From positions 1,612,001 through 1,676,000 of the forward strand of contig OY762308.1 of the NCBI GenBank assembly GCA_963665555.2: a DNA stretch of 64,000 nucleotides, given 5' to 3'. This document shows positions 24,579-32,467 of the stretch, piece after piece (the stretch's first letter is position 1; each line of letters starts with the position of its first letter). A program made the position numbers and the translations under genes. Source of the DNA: CAXXXW01 sp963665555. Lineage in GTDB: Bacteria; Pseudomonadota; Alphaproteobacteria; Thalassobaculales; Thalassobaculaceae. The notes beneath the pieces were generated by a model. It was given only the letters and a program-made list of their open reading frames with translations, made no database searches and was not told the DNA's origin.

Positions 24579-25613
24579 GTGGCGGTGGTCGGGGTCGATG
24601 GATGCGGGGCCGGGTGGTTCGCCATCCGCATCGAGGACGGCGGGGCCGGCCCCTACGAGCTGGGCGTGTTCGGCGAAATCGCCGAACTGGTCGATGCGTG
24701 GGACGACGCGGCGCTGATCCTGATCGATGTCCCGATCGGCCTGCCGGACGACGGAACCCCGCGCGCCTGCGATGTCGAGGCCCGCAAGAAGCTCGGCCGC
24801 GGGCGCCGGTCCCCGCCGGCCCCGCCTTGCCGGGCCGCGCTCGACATCCGGCTTCGCGAACTCGGCCCCGAGGAGGCGTCGGGCGCGGGTCGCGAACGAA
24901 CGGGAACACGGCCGGCGCCGCGGGCTTCCAGGTCGGACCGGAGGATCGCCGAGGTGGATCGCCTGATGCGGGGGCGCGACGCGAATTCCCGTCCCGCGAT
25001 CCGGGAAACGCACCCGGAAATCTGCTTCTGGGCGCTCAACGGCGAAAGGCCCGCCGACCACCGCAAGGGATGCGAAGCGGGACGGCGGGAAAGGTTCGAC
25101 ATCCTGTCGCGGCATTATCCATCGACGATAAACCTGTACGACGAGGCGCGAGCGCGGTTCCGTCGCCGGGCGGTCGCGGACGACGACATCCTCGACGCCG
25201 CCGCCGCCGCGCTGACGGCCGTGCCGGCGGACCGGGGCGCGGACTTGCGCGCGCTTTCGGACGGGCGCGCGGACGCTTTCGGCCTGCCCATGGAGATCGT
25301 CTACACCCGCGACCCGGCCCTCCCGCCGAAGCCGTCGATCCACCGCCTCTCGCGCATCGTCGAGGGCGGCGGAGCGGAGCCGCCGGCCCCGGTCACCCCC
25401 ATTGTGCGGAATTTCGAAATCCTCGGCGGCGCGCCGGTGTTCGCGGGGACCCGGGTCCCGGTGAGCATCCTGACGGAATACCTGGAGGCGGGCGACCCGC
25501 TCGCGGAGTTCCTCGCCGACTATCCCTCCGTCTCGAAGGACCAACTGGTCGAGGCGCTCGAACTGGCGAGGGAGATCATCGACGGGGTCCTGGATGAAGC
25601 TGCTGCTCGATGA
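24579..25613 (+). CDS. DUF429-DUF433 fusion (RNase H-like domain plus antitoxin-like domain)
   Basis: A 344-residue protein with GTG start at 24579, GGAGG 8 nt upstream. Residues 1-245 match DUF429 (predicted RNase H-fold): GVDGCGAGWF with Asp7, LILIDVPIGLP with Asp50, RETHPEICFWALNG with Glu146, VADDDILDAAAAALTA and the closing GLPMEIVY. Residues 276-340 are a complete DUF433 domain (NFEILGGAPVFAGTRVPVSILTEYLEAGD, then LVEALELAREIID), normally a separate antitoxin-like protein. An internal in-frame GTG at 25404 (residue 276) lies exactly at the DUF433 start and could give a short product. The end overlaps the DUF5615 gene by 20 nt. Confidence 0.85.
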   Translation: MAVVGVDGCGAGWFAIRIEDGGAGPYELGVFGEIAELVDAWDDAALILIDVPIGLPDDGTPRACDVEARKKLGRGRRSPPAPPCRAALDIRLRELGPEEASGAGRERTGTRPAPRASRSDRRIAEVDRLMRGRDANSRPAIRETHPEICFWALNGERPADHRKGCEAGRRERFDILSRHYPSTINLYDEARARFRRRAVADDDILDAAAAALTAVPADRGADLRALSDGRADAFGLPMEIVYTRDPALPPKPSIHRLSRIVEGGGAEPPAPVTPIVRNFEILGGAPVFAGTRVPVSILTEYLEAGDPLAEFLADYPSVSKDQLVEALELAREIIDGVLDEAAAR

Positions 25614-25950
25614 GTCCGTCCCGGCGCGGCTGCGCGCCGTTTTCCCGAAAAGCATCCAGGTCGAGACGGCCGCCCGGATGGGATGGGCGAGCATGAAGAA
25701 CGGCGACCTGTTGCGGGCCGCCGCCGCCCGCGGGTTCGACGCGATCGCGACCGTCGACCGGAACATGGAGTTCCAGCAGAATCGCGACACGCTCCCCATC
25801 CCCGTCGTCGTCATGGTCGCGTTCCGGAACCGCGCCGCGGAACTGGAGCCACTCGTTCCCGCCGTGGCGAAACTCGTCGAGGGCGGTTTGGAGAAACGCT
25901 TTTACCCGGTCGGCGGCCGGAACCCGCGGGCGGGCGCTCGGGGTCCATAG
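25594..25950 (+). CDS. DUF5615 PIN-like toxin candidate
   Basis: A 118-residue protein of the PIN-like DUF5615 family: KLLLDESVPARLRAVFP carries the first acidic pair (Asp6, Glu7), MGWASMKNGDLLRAAAARGFDAIATVDRNMEFQQN the second and third sites (Asp38, Asp55), and LPIPVVVMVAFRNRAAELEPLVPAV closes the fold. PIN domains are Mg2+-dependent RNases. DUF433-DUF5615 gene pairs are a recognised toxin-antitoxin-like arrangement; here the DUF433 part is fused to DUF429 and overlaps this gene by 20 nt (ATG at 25594, upstream stop at 25613). The last 15 residues are Gly/Arg-rich. Confidence 0.85.
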   Translation: MKLLLDESVPARLRAVFPKSIQVETAARMGWASMKNGDLLRAAAARGFDAIATVDRNMEFQQNRDTLPIPVVVMVAFRNRAAELEPLVPAVAKLVEGGLEKRFYPVGGRNPRAGARGP

Positions 25951-25994
25951 GCGCCCCGGCGCCCATCTCCCGCTCCGGCATATCGCCTACCCGA

Positions 25995-26033
25995 TGGCCG
26001 GGGGGGCGGGGCTCGGGTATGGTGCGCCCCCCC
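25995..26033 (+). promoter_or_regulatory. Promoter and dyad before the acyl-CoA catabolic operon
   Basis: TGGCCG at 25995-26000, 17-bp spacer, TATGGT at 26018-26023, about 30 nt before the ATG at 26054. The -10 is bracketed by a perfect 9-bp inverted repeat, GGGGGGGCG at 26000-26008 and CGCCCCCCC at 26025-26033, a possible operator. The -35 is weak. Confidence 0.35.
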
Positions 26034-26053
26034 ATCCGACGGCGAGCGCGGCG

Positions 26054-27118
26054 ATGCACGATTCCGACTCCCTCCTCCGCGACGCGACCGCGCGCATCTT
26101 CCGCGACCTGTGCGACCCCCGGACCGTCAATGCCGCGCGCGACGACGCCTGGCGGGACGCGCTTTGGGCCGCGGTGGAGGAGGCCGGCCTGGCGCTGGCC
26201 TGGGTCCCGGAGGCGCGCGGCGGGGCCGGGGCGGCGCTTTCGGACGGGTTCGACATCCTCGCGGTCTCCGGCGAATTCGCGGTCCCGGTTCCGCTCGCCG
26301 AAACCCTGCTGGCCGGCTGGCTGCTGGCCGCCGCCGGGATCGACTGCCCCGCCGGCGCGATGGCCGTCGCCCCGTCGCGGCCGCGCGACCGGATCGCGCT
26401 CGGCGCGGACGGCCGGCTTTCCGGCCGGGCGCGCGGCGTTCCCTTCGCCGCCTCGGTCGCGCATGTCGCCGTGCTGGCGGAGCGCGGCGGCGCGCCCTGG
26501 GCGGCGCTGGCGGCGGCGCGGGATTGCGCGATCCTGTCGGCGCCGGGCCTCGCCGGCGACGGGCGCGACGCCGTGGCCTTCGACGGCGCGGAGCCGGTCG
26601 CCGCCGCGCCGCTGCCGGACGGGTTCCGGCCCGACGGCCTCGCGCTGATGGGGGCGGCGGCGCGGGCGGCGCAGATCGGCGGCGCGCTTCAGGCGATCCT
26701 CGCGCTCGCCACGGAGCACGCCAGGGAGCGCGTCGCCTTCGGGCGCCCGATCGGCCGGTTCCAGGCGGTGCAGCACAACCTGGCCCGGCTGGCCGGCGAG
26801 GCGGCGGCGGCCGTGGCGGCGGCGGGTTCGGCCGCCGACGCGATCCGGGTCGCCGGCGCGCCGGACGACACGGTGTTCCTCGAGGCGGCGGCCGCGAAAA
26901 TCCGCGCCGGCGAGGCGGCGGGCGAGGGCGCCGCCATCGCGCACCAGGTCCACGGCGCCATCGGCTTCACGGAAGAGCATGTGCTCCACCGCTTCACGCA
27001 ACGGCTGTGGTCGTGGCGCGACGATTTCGGGAGCGAGAGCGAATGGGCCGTCCGGCTCGGCGGTTTCGTCGCCCGGGGCGGGGCGGACGAGCTCTGGCCG
27101 CTGCTCGCCTCGCGCTGA
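26054..27118 (+). CDS. Acyl-CoA dehydrogenase family protein (short, divergent)
   Basis: A 354-residue flavoprotein of the CaiA/acyl-CoA dehydrogenase fold. Best-conserved is the C-terminal helical domain: RAAQIGGALQAILALATEHARERVAFGRPIGRFQAVQHNLARLAGE and HQVHGAIGFTEEHVLHRFTQRLWSWRDDFG. The N-terminal half is short and Ala-rich and lacks a clear catalytic Glu, as in the alpha-type partners of two-subunit acyl-CoA dehydrogenases that pair with a longer subunit. The next gene encodes such a full-length enzyme, 44 nt away. The ATG at 26054 begins at the usual helix (HDSDSLLRDATARIFRDL). Confidence 0.85.
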   Translation: MHDSDSLLRDATARIFRDLCDPRTVNAARDDAWRDALWAAVEEAGLALAWVPEARGGAGAALSDGFDILAVSGEFAVPVPLAETLLAGWLLAAAGIDCPAGAMAVAPSRPRDRIALGADGRLSGRARGVPFAASVAHVAVLAERGGAPWAALAAARDCAILSAPGLAGDGRDAVAFDGAEPVAAAPLPDGFRPDGLALMGAAARAAQIGGALQAILALATEHARERVAFGRPIGRFQAVQHNLARLAGEAAAAVAAAGSAADAIRVAGAPDDTVFLEAAAAKIRAGEAAGEGAAIAHQVHGAIGFTEEHVLHRFTQRLWSWRDDFGSESEWAVRLGGFVARGGADELWPLLASR

Positions 27119-27162
27119 CCCGGCCCCTCCCCCTCCCCCTTCCCCGCGAACCGGAGTCGCGC

Positions 27163-28323
27163 ATGTCCCAGGCCATCCGTTTCGACCCGATCCGCCTGCC
27201 GCCGGAGGCCGAGGAACTGCGCCTCGAAGTGCGCGCCTTCCTGGCCGAGGAAATCGCCGGCGGCGCCTTCGATCCCGCGACGGCGCCGATGCGCGGCGGC
27301 TTCGACCGCGCGTTCAGCAGGCGCGTCGGCGCGCGCGGCTGGATCGGCATGACCTGGCCGAGGAAATACGGCGGCGGGGAGCGCAGCTTCCTCGAACGCT
27401 ACGTGGTGACGGAGGAGTTCCGGGCCGCCAGCGCGCCGGTGGGCGCCCATTTCACCGCCGACCGGCAGAGCGGGCCGGTGCTGCTGAAATACGCGCCGGA
27501 GCATGTGAAGCTCGACGTGCTGCCGCGGATTGCGCGCGGGGAGTGCTGTTTCTGCATCGGCATGAGCGAGCCGAACTCCGGCTCCGACCTGTTCGCCGCC
27601 AGCACCCGCGCGACGCCGGCCGACGGCGGCTACCTGGTCAACGGGACCAAGCTTTGGACCTCGAACGCCCACAACGCCGACTACATGATCGGGCTGTTCC
27701 GCACCTCGCCGCCGACCGGGGAGAACCGCCGCCACGGCCTCACGCAGTTCCTGGTGGACCTGAAACGGCCGGGGATAACGATCTCCCCCGTCCGCGACAT
27801 GGCGGGCCGGCGCGAGTTCAACGAGGTCGTGTTCGAGGACCATTTCGTCCCCGCCGACCGCGTGCTGGGCGAGGTGGACGGCGCCTGGAAACAGGCGACC
27901 AGCGAACTCGCCTACGAGCGCAGCGGGCCGGAGCGCTTCCTGGAGACCTTCTACGTGCTGACCGAACTGGTGCGCGCGCTGGGCGACGCGCCGGACGCCC
28001 GCGCGGCCGAGGGGGTGGGCCGGCTGGTGGCGCAGCTGCACACGCTGCGGCGCATGTCGGTGTCGGTGAACGGAATGCTGCAGGCGGGCAAGGAGCCGGT
28101 GCTGGAAGGCTCCATCGTCAAGGACCTCGGCACGGTCTGGGAGCAGGCGCTGCCCGCCCGCGCGCGCGACCTCGCCGCCTTCGTCGAGGAGGAGCCGGGC
28201 AACCGCGCCGCCTTCGACGAACTGCTCGCCTTCGCGACGACGATCGCGCCCAAGCTCACCATCCAGGGCGGGACCACCGAGGTGTTGCGGGGGATCATCG
28301 CCCGCGGCCTCGGCCTGCGCTGA
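27163..28323 (+). CDS. Acyl-CoA dehydrogenase
   Basis: A 386-residue FAD enzyme introducing a 2,3-double bond in acyl-CoA. Marks: RARGWIGMTWPRKYGGGERSFLERYVVTEEF, the FAD/substrate loop CIGMSEPNSGSDLFAASTRAT, GTKLWTSNAHNADYMIGLFRT, VVFEDHFVPADRVLGEVDGAWKQ and the C-terminal FATTIAPKLTIQGGTTEVLRGIIARGLGL. These match the bacterial fadE-like/IcaA-type subgroup used in branched or cyclic acid degradation. It probably acts with the short subunit upstream; the exact acyl chain is not deducible. Confidence 0.92.
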   Translation: MSQAIRFDPIRLPPEAEELRLEVRAFLAEEIAGGAFDPATAPMRGGFDRAFSRRVGARGWIGMTWPRKYGGGERSFLERYVVTEEFRAASAPVGAHFTADRQSGPVLLKYAPEHVKLDVLPRIARGECCFCIGMSEPNSGSDLFAASTRATPADGGYLVNGTKLWTSNAHNADYMIGLFRTSPPTGENRRHGLTQFLVDLKRPGITISPVRDMAGRREFNEVVFEDHFVPADRVLGEVDGAWKQATSELAYERSGPERFLETFYVLTELVRALGDAPDARAAEGVGRLVAQLHTLRRMSVSVNGMLQAGKEPVLEGSIVKDLGTVWEQALPARARDLAAFVEEEPGNRAAFDELLAFATTIAPKLTIQGGTTEVLRGIIARGLGLR

Positions 28324-28337
28324 GCCGGCCCGGTCCC

Positions 28338-30536
28338 GTGCCGGACCTGTCCGCCCTGCTGTCCCCCGCCTCGGTGGCGGTGGTCGGCGCCTCGCCGGAC
28401 CCGCATATCCTGCGCGGCCGGATCGTGACGGTGCTGGGCCGGCACGCCTTTCCCGGCCCGATTTACCCCATCAGCCGCTCCCACGCCGAGATCGGGGGGC
28501 GCAAGGCGTACCGCGGCCTCGCCGAGGCGCCGGGGCCGGTCGATCTCGCGGTGCTCATCATCCCGGCGGCGAGCGTGCCGGCGGCGCTGGAGGAATGCGC
28601 CGCGGCCGGGGCGAAAGCGGCGCTGATCCTGGCGTCGGGCTTCGCGGAGGAGCCGACGGAAGCCGGCCGCGGCCTGCAGGACGAGATCCGCGCCATCGCG
28701 GCGCGCACGGGGCTGCTCGTCGCCGGCCCGAATTCCGAGGGCTTCGCCAACATGGCGCTGAGGCTCTGCCCCACCTTCAGCCCGGCGGTGGACGGCGAGG
28801 ACATGGAGCTGGTTCCGGAATGGAGCCGGGCCGGGCGCGTCGCCGCGGTGGCGCAGAGCGGCGGCATGGGCTTCGCCTTCTACGACCGGGGCCGGCCCAA
28901 GGGCTTGCGGTTCTCCCATGTCGTGACCACCGGCAACGAGGCCTGCATCGAAAGCCTCGACGTGGTCGAGCACCTGATCGACGCCGACGAGGCCGATGTC
29001 TTCCTGATGTTCATGGAGGACGCCAAGACGCCGGCCAAGCTGGCGCGGGTGGCGGAAAAGGCGCTGCGGGCCGGCAAGCCGATGGTCGTGGCCAAGATCG
29101 GCGCGTCCGAGGCCGGCGCGCGCGCCGCCGCCTCGCACACCGCCGCGCTCACCGGCTCCAGCGACATCTACCGCGCGATCTTCCGGCGGTACGGCGTCGT
29201 CGAGGGGCGGGACGCCGAGGAGATGGCGGACATCGCCGCCGCGTTCTCCCATTTCGCCGGCCGGCTTCCGGCGGGGCGGCGGGTCGGGATTTTCACGGGA
29301 TCGGGCGGCGGCGGCGGCTGGCTGGCGGACGCCTGCGTCGAGGCCGGGCTGGAGGTTCCGGCGCTCGACGACGCGACCCGGGCCGGGATCGACCGGCGCC
29401 TGCCGCCCTACGGCTCCTCGCGCAACCCGGTGGACGGCACGGCGAACGCGATCCGCGAGATCGGCTACGCGCGGATGAAGCGGACGATCGCCGGGTCGGA
29501 CTCGGTGGACGCGGTGCTGTCGATCGCCTCGGCGCGCAACCCGCTGCTGTTCCGGCGCGAGGCGGAAGCGCTGGCCGGACTCGCGCGCGAAACGGCGAAG
29601 CCGATGGCGTTCTGGAGCTACACGCTCCCCCATCCGGACGCGGCGGAGGCGCTGGCCCGCGCCGGGCTGCCGCTGTTCACGAACATGCGCAACGCCGCCC
29701 GCGCGATGGCGGCGCTGGCGGAGTACGGGGAGCGCCGGCGCCGCTTCCTCGCCGAACCGCCGGCCGCGGCCGGACCGCTCGCGCCGGCGGCGGCCGCCGC
29801 GCTGGACCGCGCGCCCCGCGCCATCGCCGAGGTCGAGGCGATGGCCGTCCTGAACGCCGCCGGCATCGCGGCCGAGGCGGGGACGCTGGTCCGGGACGCC
29901 GAGGCCGCGGGCGCGGCCGCCGAGCGCTACGGCCGGCCGGTGGTCCTCAAAATCCAGTCGCCCGACATCCCGCACAAATCGGCGGCCGGCGGCGTTGTCG
30001 CCGGCGCGCGCGGGGCCGGGGCGGCGCGGCGGGCGCACGACCGTATCCGGGCCGCCGTCGCGCGCAACGCGCCGGACGCGCGCATCCTCGGAACCCTGGT
30101 CCAGCCGATGGCGCCGCCGGGGCTGGAGATCGCGCTCGGCATCGACAACGCCTCCGGCTTCGGGCCGATACTGATGGCCGGCCTCGGCGGGACGGGGGTC
30201 GAGGCGGCGCGCGACACGGTCTTCGCCCCGGCGCCGGTCTCGGCGGAGGAGGCGCGCGCCCTGCTCGGCGAACTGCGCTGCGCGCCCCTGCTCGACGCGG
30301 CGGCGCGCGACGTCGCCGCGCTGGCGGACCTGATGGCGCGGCTCTCCGCCTTCGCCGCCGCCGCCGCCGGCCGGATCGCCGAGATCGACCTCAACCCGGT
30401 GCTGGTGCACGGGCCGGGCGAGGGCGTGTCCGTCGTGGACGCGCTGATGTTCAAGCATTCCGACGAACGGCGGCCCGGCCCCGCGCCGGCGCCGCCGCGA
30501 ACCCCGCCGCGAAACCCGAACGGAGACCCCGCATGA
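28338..30536 (+). CDS. NDP-forming acyl-CoA synthetase (acetate-CoA ligase family)
   Basis: A 732-residue single-chain protein combining the alpha and beta parts of ADP-forming CoA ligases. Residues 1-140 are a CoA-binding Rossmann domain (PASVAVVGASPDP, LIIPAASVPAALEECAAAGAKAALILASGF), 145-470 the succinyl-CoA ligase-like part with VAQSGGMGFAFYDRG and ASHTAALTGS (phosphohistidine loop), and 510-715 an ATP-grasp domain (EVEAMAVLNAAGI, GRPVVLKIQSPDIPHKSAAGGV, AEIDLNPVLVH). The GTG at 28338 is the only start giving the full CoA domain. Its stop overlaps the next ATG (ATGA at 30533). It would activate the acid fed to the two dehydrogenases. Confidence 0.9.
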   Translation: MPDLSALLSPASVAVVGASPDPHILRGRIVTVLGRHAFPGPIYPISRSHAEIGGRKAYRGLAEAPGPVDLAVLIIPAASVPAALEECAAAGAKAALILASGFAEEPTEAGRGLQDEIRAIAARTGLLVAGPNSEGFANMALRLCPTFSPAVDGEDMELVPEWSRAGRVAAVAQSGGMGFAFYDRGRPKGLRFSHVVTTGNEACIESLDVVEHLIDADEADVFLMFMEDAKTPAKLARVAEKALRAGKPMVVAKIGASEAGARAAASHTAALTGSSDIYRAIFRRYGVVEGRDAEEMADIAAAFSHFAGRLPAGRRVGIFTGSGGGGGWLADACVEAGLEVPALDDATRAGIDRRLPPYGSSRNPVDGTANAIREIGYARMKRTIAGSDSVDAVLSIASARNPLLFRREAEALAGLARETAKPMAFWSYTLPHPDAAEALARAGLPLFTNMRNAARAMAALAEYGERRRRFLAEPPAAAGPLAPAAAAALDRAPRAIAEVEAMAVLNAAGIAAEAGTLVRDAEAAGAAAERYGRPVVLKIQSPDIPHKSAAGGVVAGARGAGAARRAHDRIRAAVARNAPDARILGTLVQPMAPPGLEIALGIDNASGFGPILMAGLGGTGVEAARDTVFAPAPVSAEEARALLGELRCAPLLDAAARDVAALADLMARLSAFAAAAAGRIAEIDLNPVLVHGPGEGVSVVDALMFKHSDERRPGPAPAPPRTPPRNPNGDPA

Positions 30537-31321
30537 CCGCCTTCCCCGCATACGACGACATCGGCGTCGCGATCGACAGCCATGTCGCCACGATCGAAAT
30601 CCGGCGCCCGCCGCACAATTTCTTCGACTACGCGCTGATCCGCCAGATCGCCGACGCGATGGAGACGGTGGACGCGGCGCCGGGCCTGCGCTGCGCCGTG
30701 CTGTGCGCGCAGGGCAAGTCTTTCTGCGCCGGCGCGCAATTCTCCTCCGACGGGACGAGTTCGAGCCAGCGCGGCGCCGGCGGCGGGGAGCACCTGTATA
30801 TCGAGGCGGTGCGCCTGTTCTCGATCCGCACGCCGATCGTGGGCGCGATCCAGGGCGCGGCGATCGGCGGCGGCCTCGGCCTCGCGCTGGTCCCCGACTT
30901 CCGGGTCGCGGCGCCGGAGGCGCGGTTCGCCGCCAATTTCACCCGGCTCGGCTTCCATCCGGGCTTCGGGCTGACGCACACGCTCCCGGCGCTGGTGGGC
31001 CAGCAGCGGGCGGCGCTGATGTTCTACACCAGCCGCCGGATCAGGGGGGAGGAGGCGGCCGAGTGGGGGCTGGCGGACCTGCTGGTCCCGCTGGCGGAGC
31101 TGCGCGGCGCGGCCCAGGCGCTCGCCGCCGAGATCGCCGAGAACTCGCCCCTCGGCGTGGTCGAGACCCGCGCGACGATGCGCCGCGGCCTCGCCGACCG
31201 GGTGCGCGCGGCCACCGACCACGAACTCGCGGTGCAGACCCGCCTGCGCGAGACCGAGGACTTCAGGGAAGGAGTCCGCGCGGTCGCCGAACGCCGCGTG
31301 CCGAACTTCCGGGGCGTGTAG
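30533..31321 (+). CDS. Enoyl-CoA hydratase/isomerase family protein
   Basis: A 262-residue crotonase-fold enzyme, last gene of the acyl-CoA operon. Marks: VATIEIRRPPHNFFDYALIRQIADAM, oxyanion-hole CAQGKSFCAGAQFSS, and GAIQGAAIGGGLGLALVPDFRVA with FAANFTRLGFHPGFGLT. The second catalytic Glu position of true hydratases is replaced in the FHPGFG stretch, so it may act on an unusual CoA ester. It overlaps the synthetase by 4 nt. Confidence 0.9.
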   Translation: MTAFPAYDDIGVAIDSHVATIEIRRPPHNFFDYALIRQIADAMETVDAAPGLRCAVLCAQGKSFCAGAQFSSDGTSSSQRGAGGGEHLYIEAVRLFSIRTPIVGAIQGAAIGGGLGLALVPDFRVAAPEARFAANFTRLGFHPGFGLTHTLPALVGQQRAALMFYTSRRIRGEEAAEWGLADLLVPLAELRGAAQALAAEIAENSPLGVVETRATMRRGLADRVRAATDHELAVQTRLRETEDFREGVRAVAERRVPNFRGV

Positions 31322-31379
31322 GGAAACGGACGAGTACTTGTCCGGCGACTTGGGGATCGCCGCGACGAGGCACACCATC

Positions 31380-31408
31380 TTGCTCCGAAATTCCATTCGT
31401 GCTAGGTT
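31380..31408 (+). promoter_or_regulatory. Promoter for the patatin gene
   Basis: TTGCTC at 31380-31385, 17-bp spacer, TAGGTT at 31403-31408, 39 nt before the ATG at 31448. The -35 is weak, the -10 is of the form seen elsewhere in the window. Confidence 0.4.
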
Positions 31409-31447
31409 GCCGCCGTTCCACGGAAACGACGGCGGGAGCCGGGCGCG

Positions 31448-32467
31448 ATGGCGTATCGCAGAATCCTGAGCCTGGACGGCGGCGGCGTGCGCGGGCTGAT
31501 CCCGGCGCGCGTGCTGGCGGAGATCGAGGCGCGGGCGGGCCGGGCGATCCACCTCCTGTTCGACCTCATCGTCGGCACCTCGACCGGCGGCATCCTCGCC
31601 TGCGGCCTCGCCGCGCCGGCGGCGCAACGCCGCCCCCGCCCCTTCCCGGCAAGCGAGATGGCCGCGCTCTACCGCGACCGCGGGCGCGAGATTTTCGCCC
31701 GCTCGTTCTGGGACGGCGTGGCGAGCCTGGGCGGCGCGGCGGAGGAGCGCTACGACGCCGCGCCGCTGGAGGGCATCCTGGCCGAAATGCTCGGCGAGGC
31801 GGAGTTGAAGGACACGGCGGTCGACATCGTCGTCACGGCCTACGACATCGAGGCGCGCCGGCCCTACCTGTTCAAGACCTCCCGCGCCCGCGAGGGGGCC
31901 GCCGGGCGCAACCACCTGCTGCGCGACGCCGCCCGCGCCACCTCCGCCGCGCCGACCTATTTCGAGCCGCTGCTGCTCGACCGCGCGCGCTGGGCGGGCG
32001 AGGAAAGCCGCCGCCGCGCGCTGGTCGACGGCGGCGTGTTCGCCAACAACCCCTCGACGATCGCCCTGTCGGAGGCGCTGGCCTCGGGCGCGCGGCTCGA
32101 CGACATCCTGGTCTGCGCCATCGGGACCGGGACGACCGACCGGCCGATCCCTTACGAGGACGCCAGGGACTGGGGCGCGGTGCGCTGGGTCCGGCCGGCC
32201 ATCGCCGTCATGATGGACGGGATGTCGGACGCCGCCGACTACCACATGCGCGCGCTGCTGCCGGGCGCGGGGGCGGAGCCGGCGGCCCAGCGCTATTTCC
32301 GCTTCGACGTCCCGCTGACCCGCGCCCTCGACGACCTCGACGCCGCCCACCGCGCCAACATCGCCGCGCTCGACGCCGAAGCGGACCGCATCGTCGCCGA
32401 CCAGGGCGCGGAGATCGACCGCCTGGTCGAACGCCTGCTCGCCGCCGCGCCGGAAAGCCTTGCCTAA
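31448..32467 (+). CDS. Patatin-like phospholipase
   Basis: A 339-residue lipid hydrolase with the Ser-Asp dyad. Glycine-rich oxyanion loop GGGVRG at 11-16, nucleophile Ser45 in GTSTG, catalytic Asp194 in the DGG motif (ALVDGGVFANNPS). The LSLDGGGVRGLIPARVL opening and the NNPSTIALSEA stretch put it near the plant patatin/CapV branch. No cyclase or other CBASS gene is adjacent, so a membrane-lipid housekeeping role is equally possible. The gene has its own promoter and overlaps the convergent aminotransferase by 4 nt. Confidence 0.9.
   Translation: MAYRRILSLDGGGVRGLIPARVLAEIEARAGRAIHLLFDLIVGTSTGGILACGLAAPAAQRRPRPFPASEMAALYRDRGREIFARSFWDGVASLGGAAEERYDAAPLEGILAEMLGEAELKDTAVDIVVTAYDIEARRPYLFKTSRAREGAAGRNHLLRDAARATSAAPTYFEPLLLDRARWAGEESRRRALVDGGVFANNPSTIALSEALASGARLDDILVCAIGTGTTDRPIPYEDARDWGAVRWVRPAIAVMMDGMSDAADYHMRALLPGAGAEPAAQRYFRFDVPLTRALDDLDAAHRANIAALDAEADRIVADQGAEIDRLVERLLAAAPESLA

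Noticed and set aside
31448..32467. CBASS effector (CapV-type patatin)
   Set aside because: No cyclic nucleotide synthase, Cap2/Cap3 or similar gene lies next to it; neighbours are an aminotransferase and a catabolic operon.
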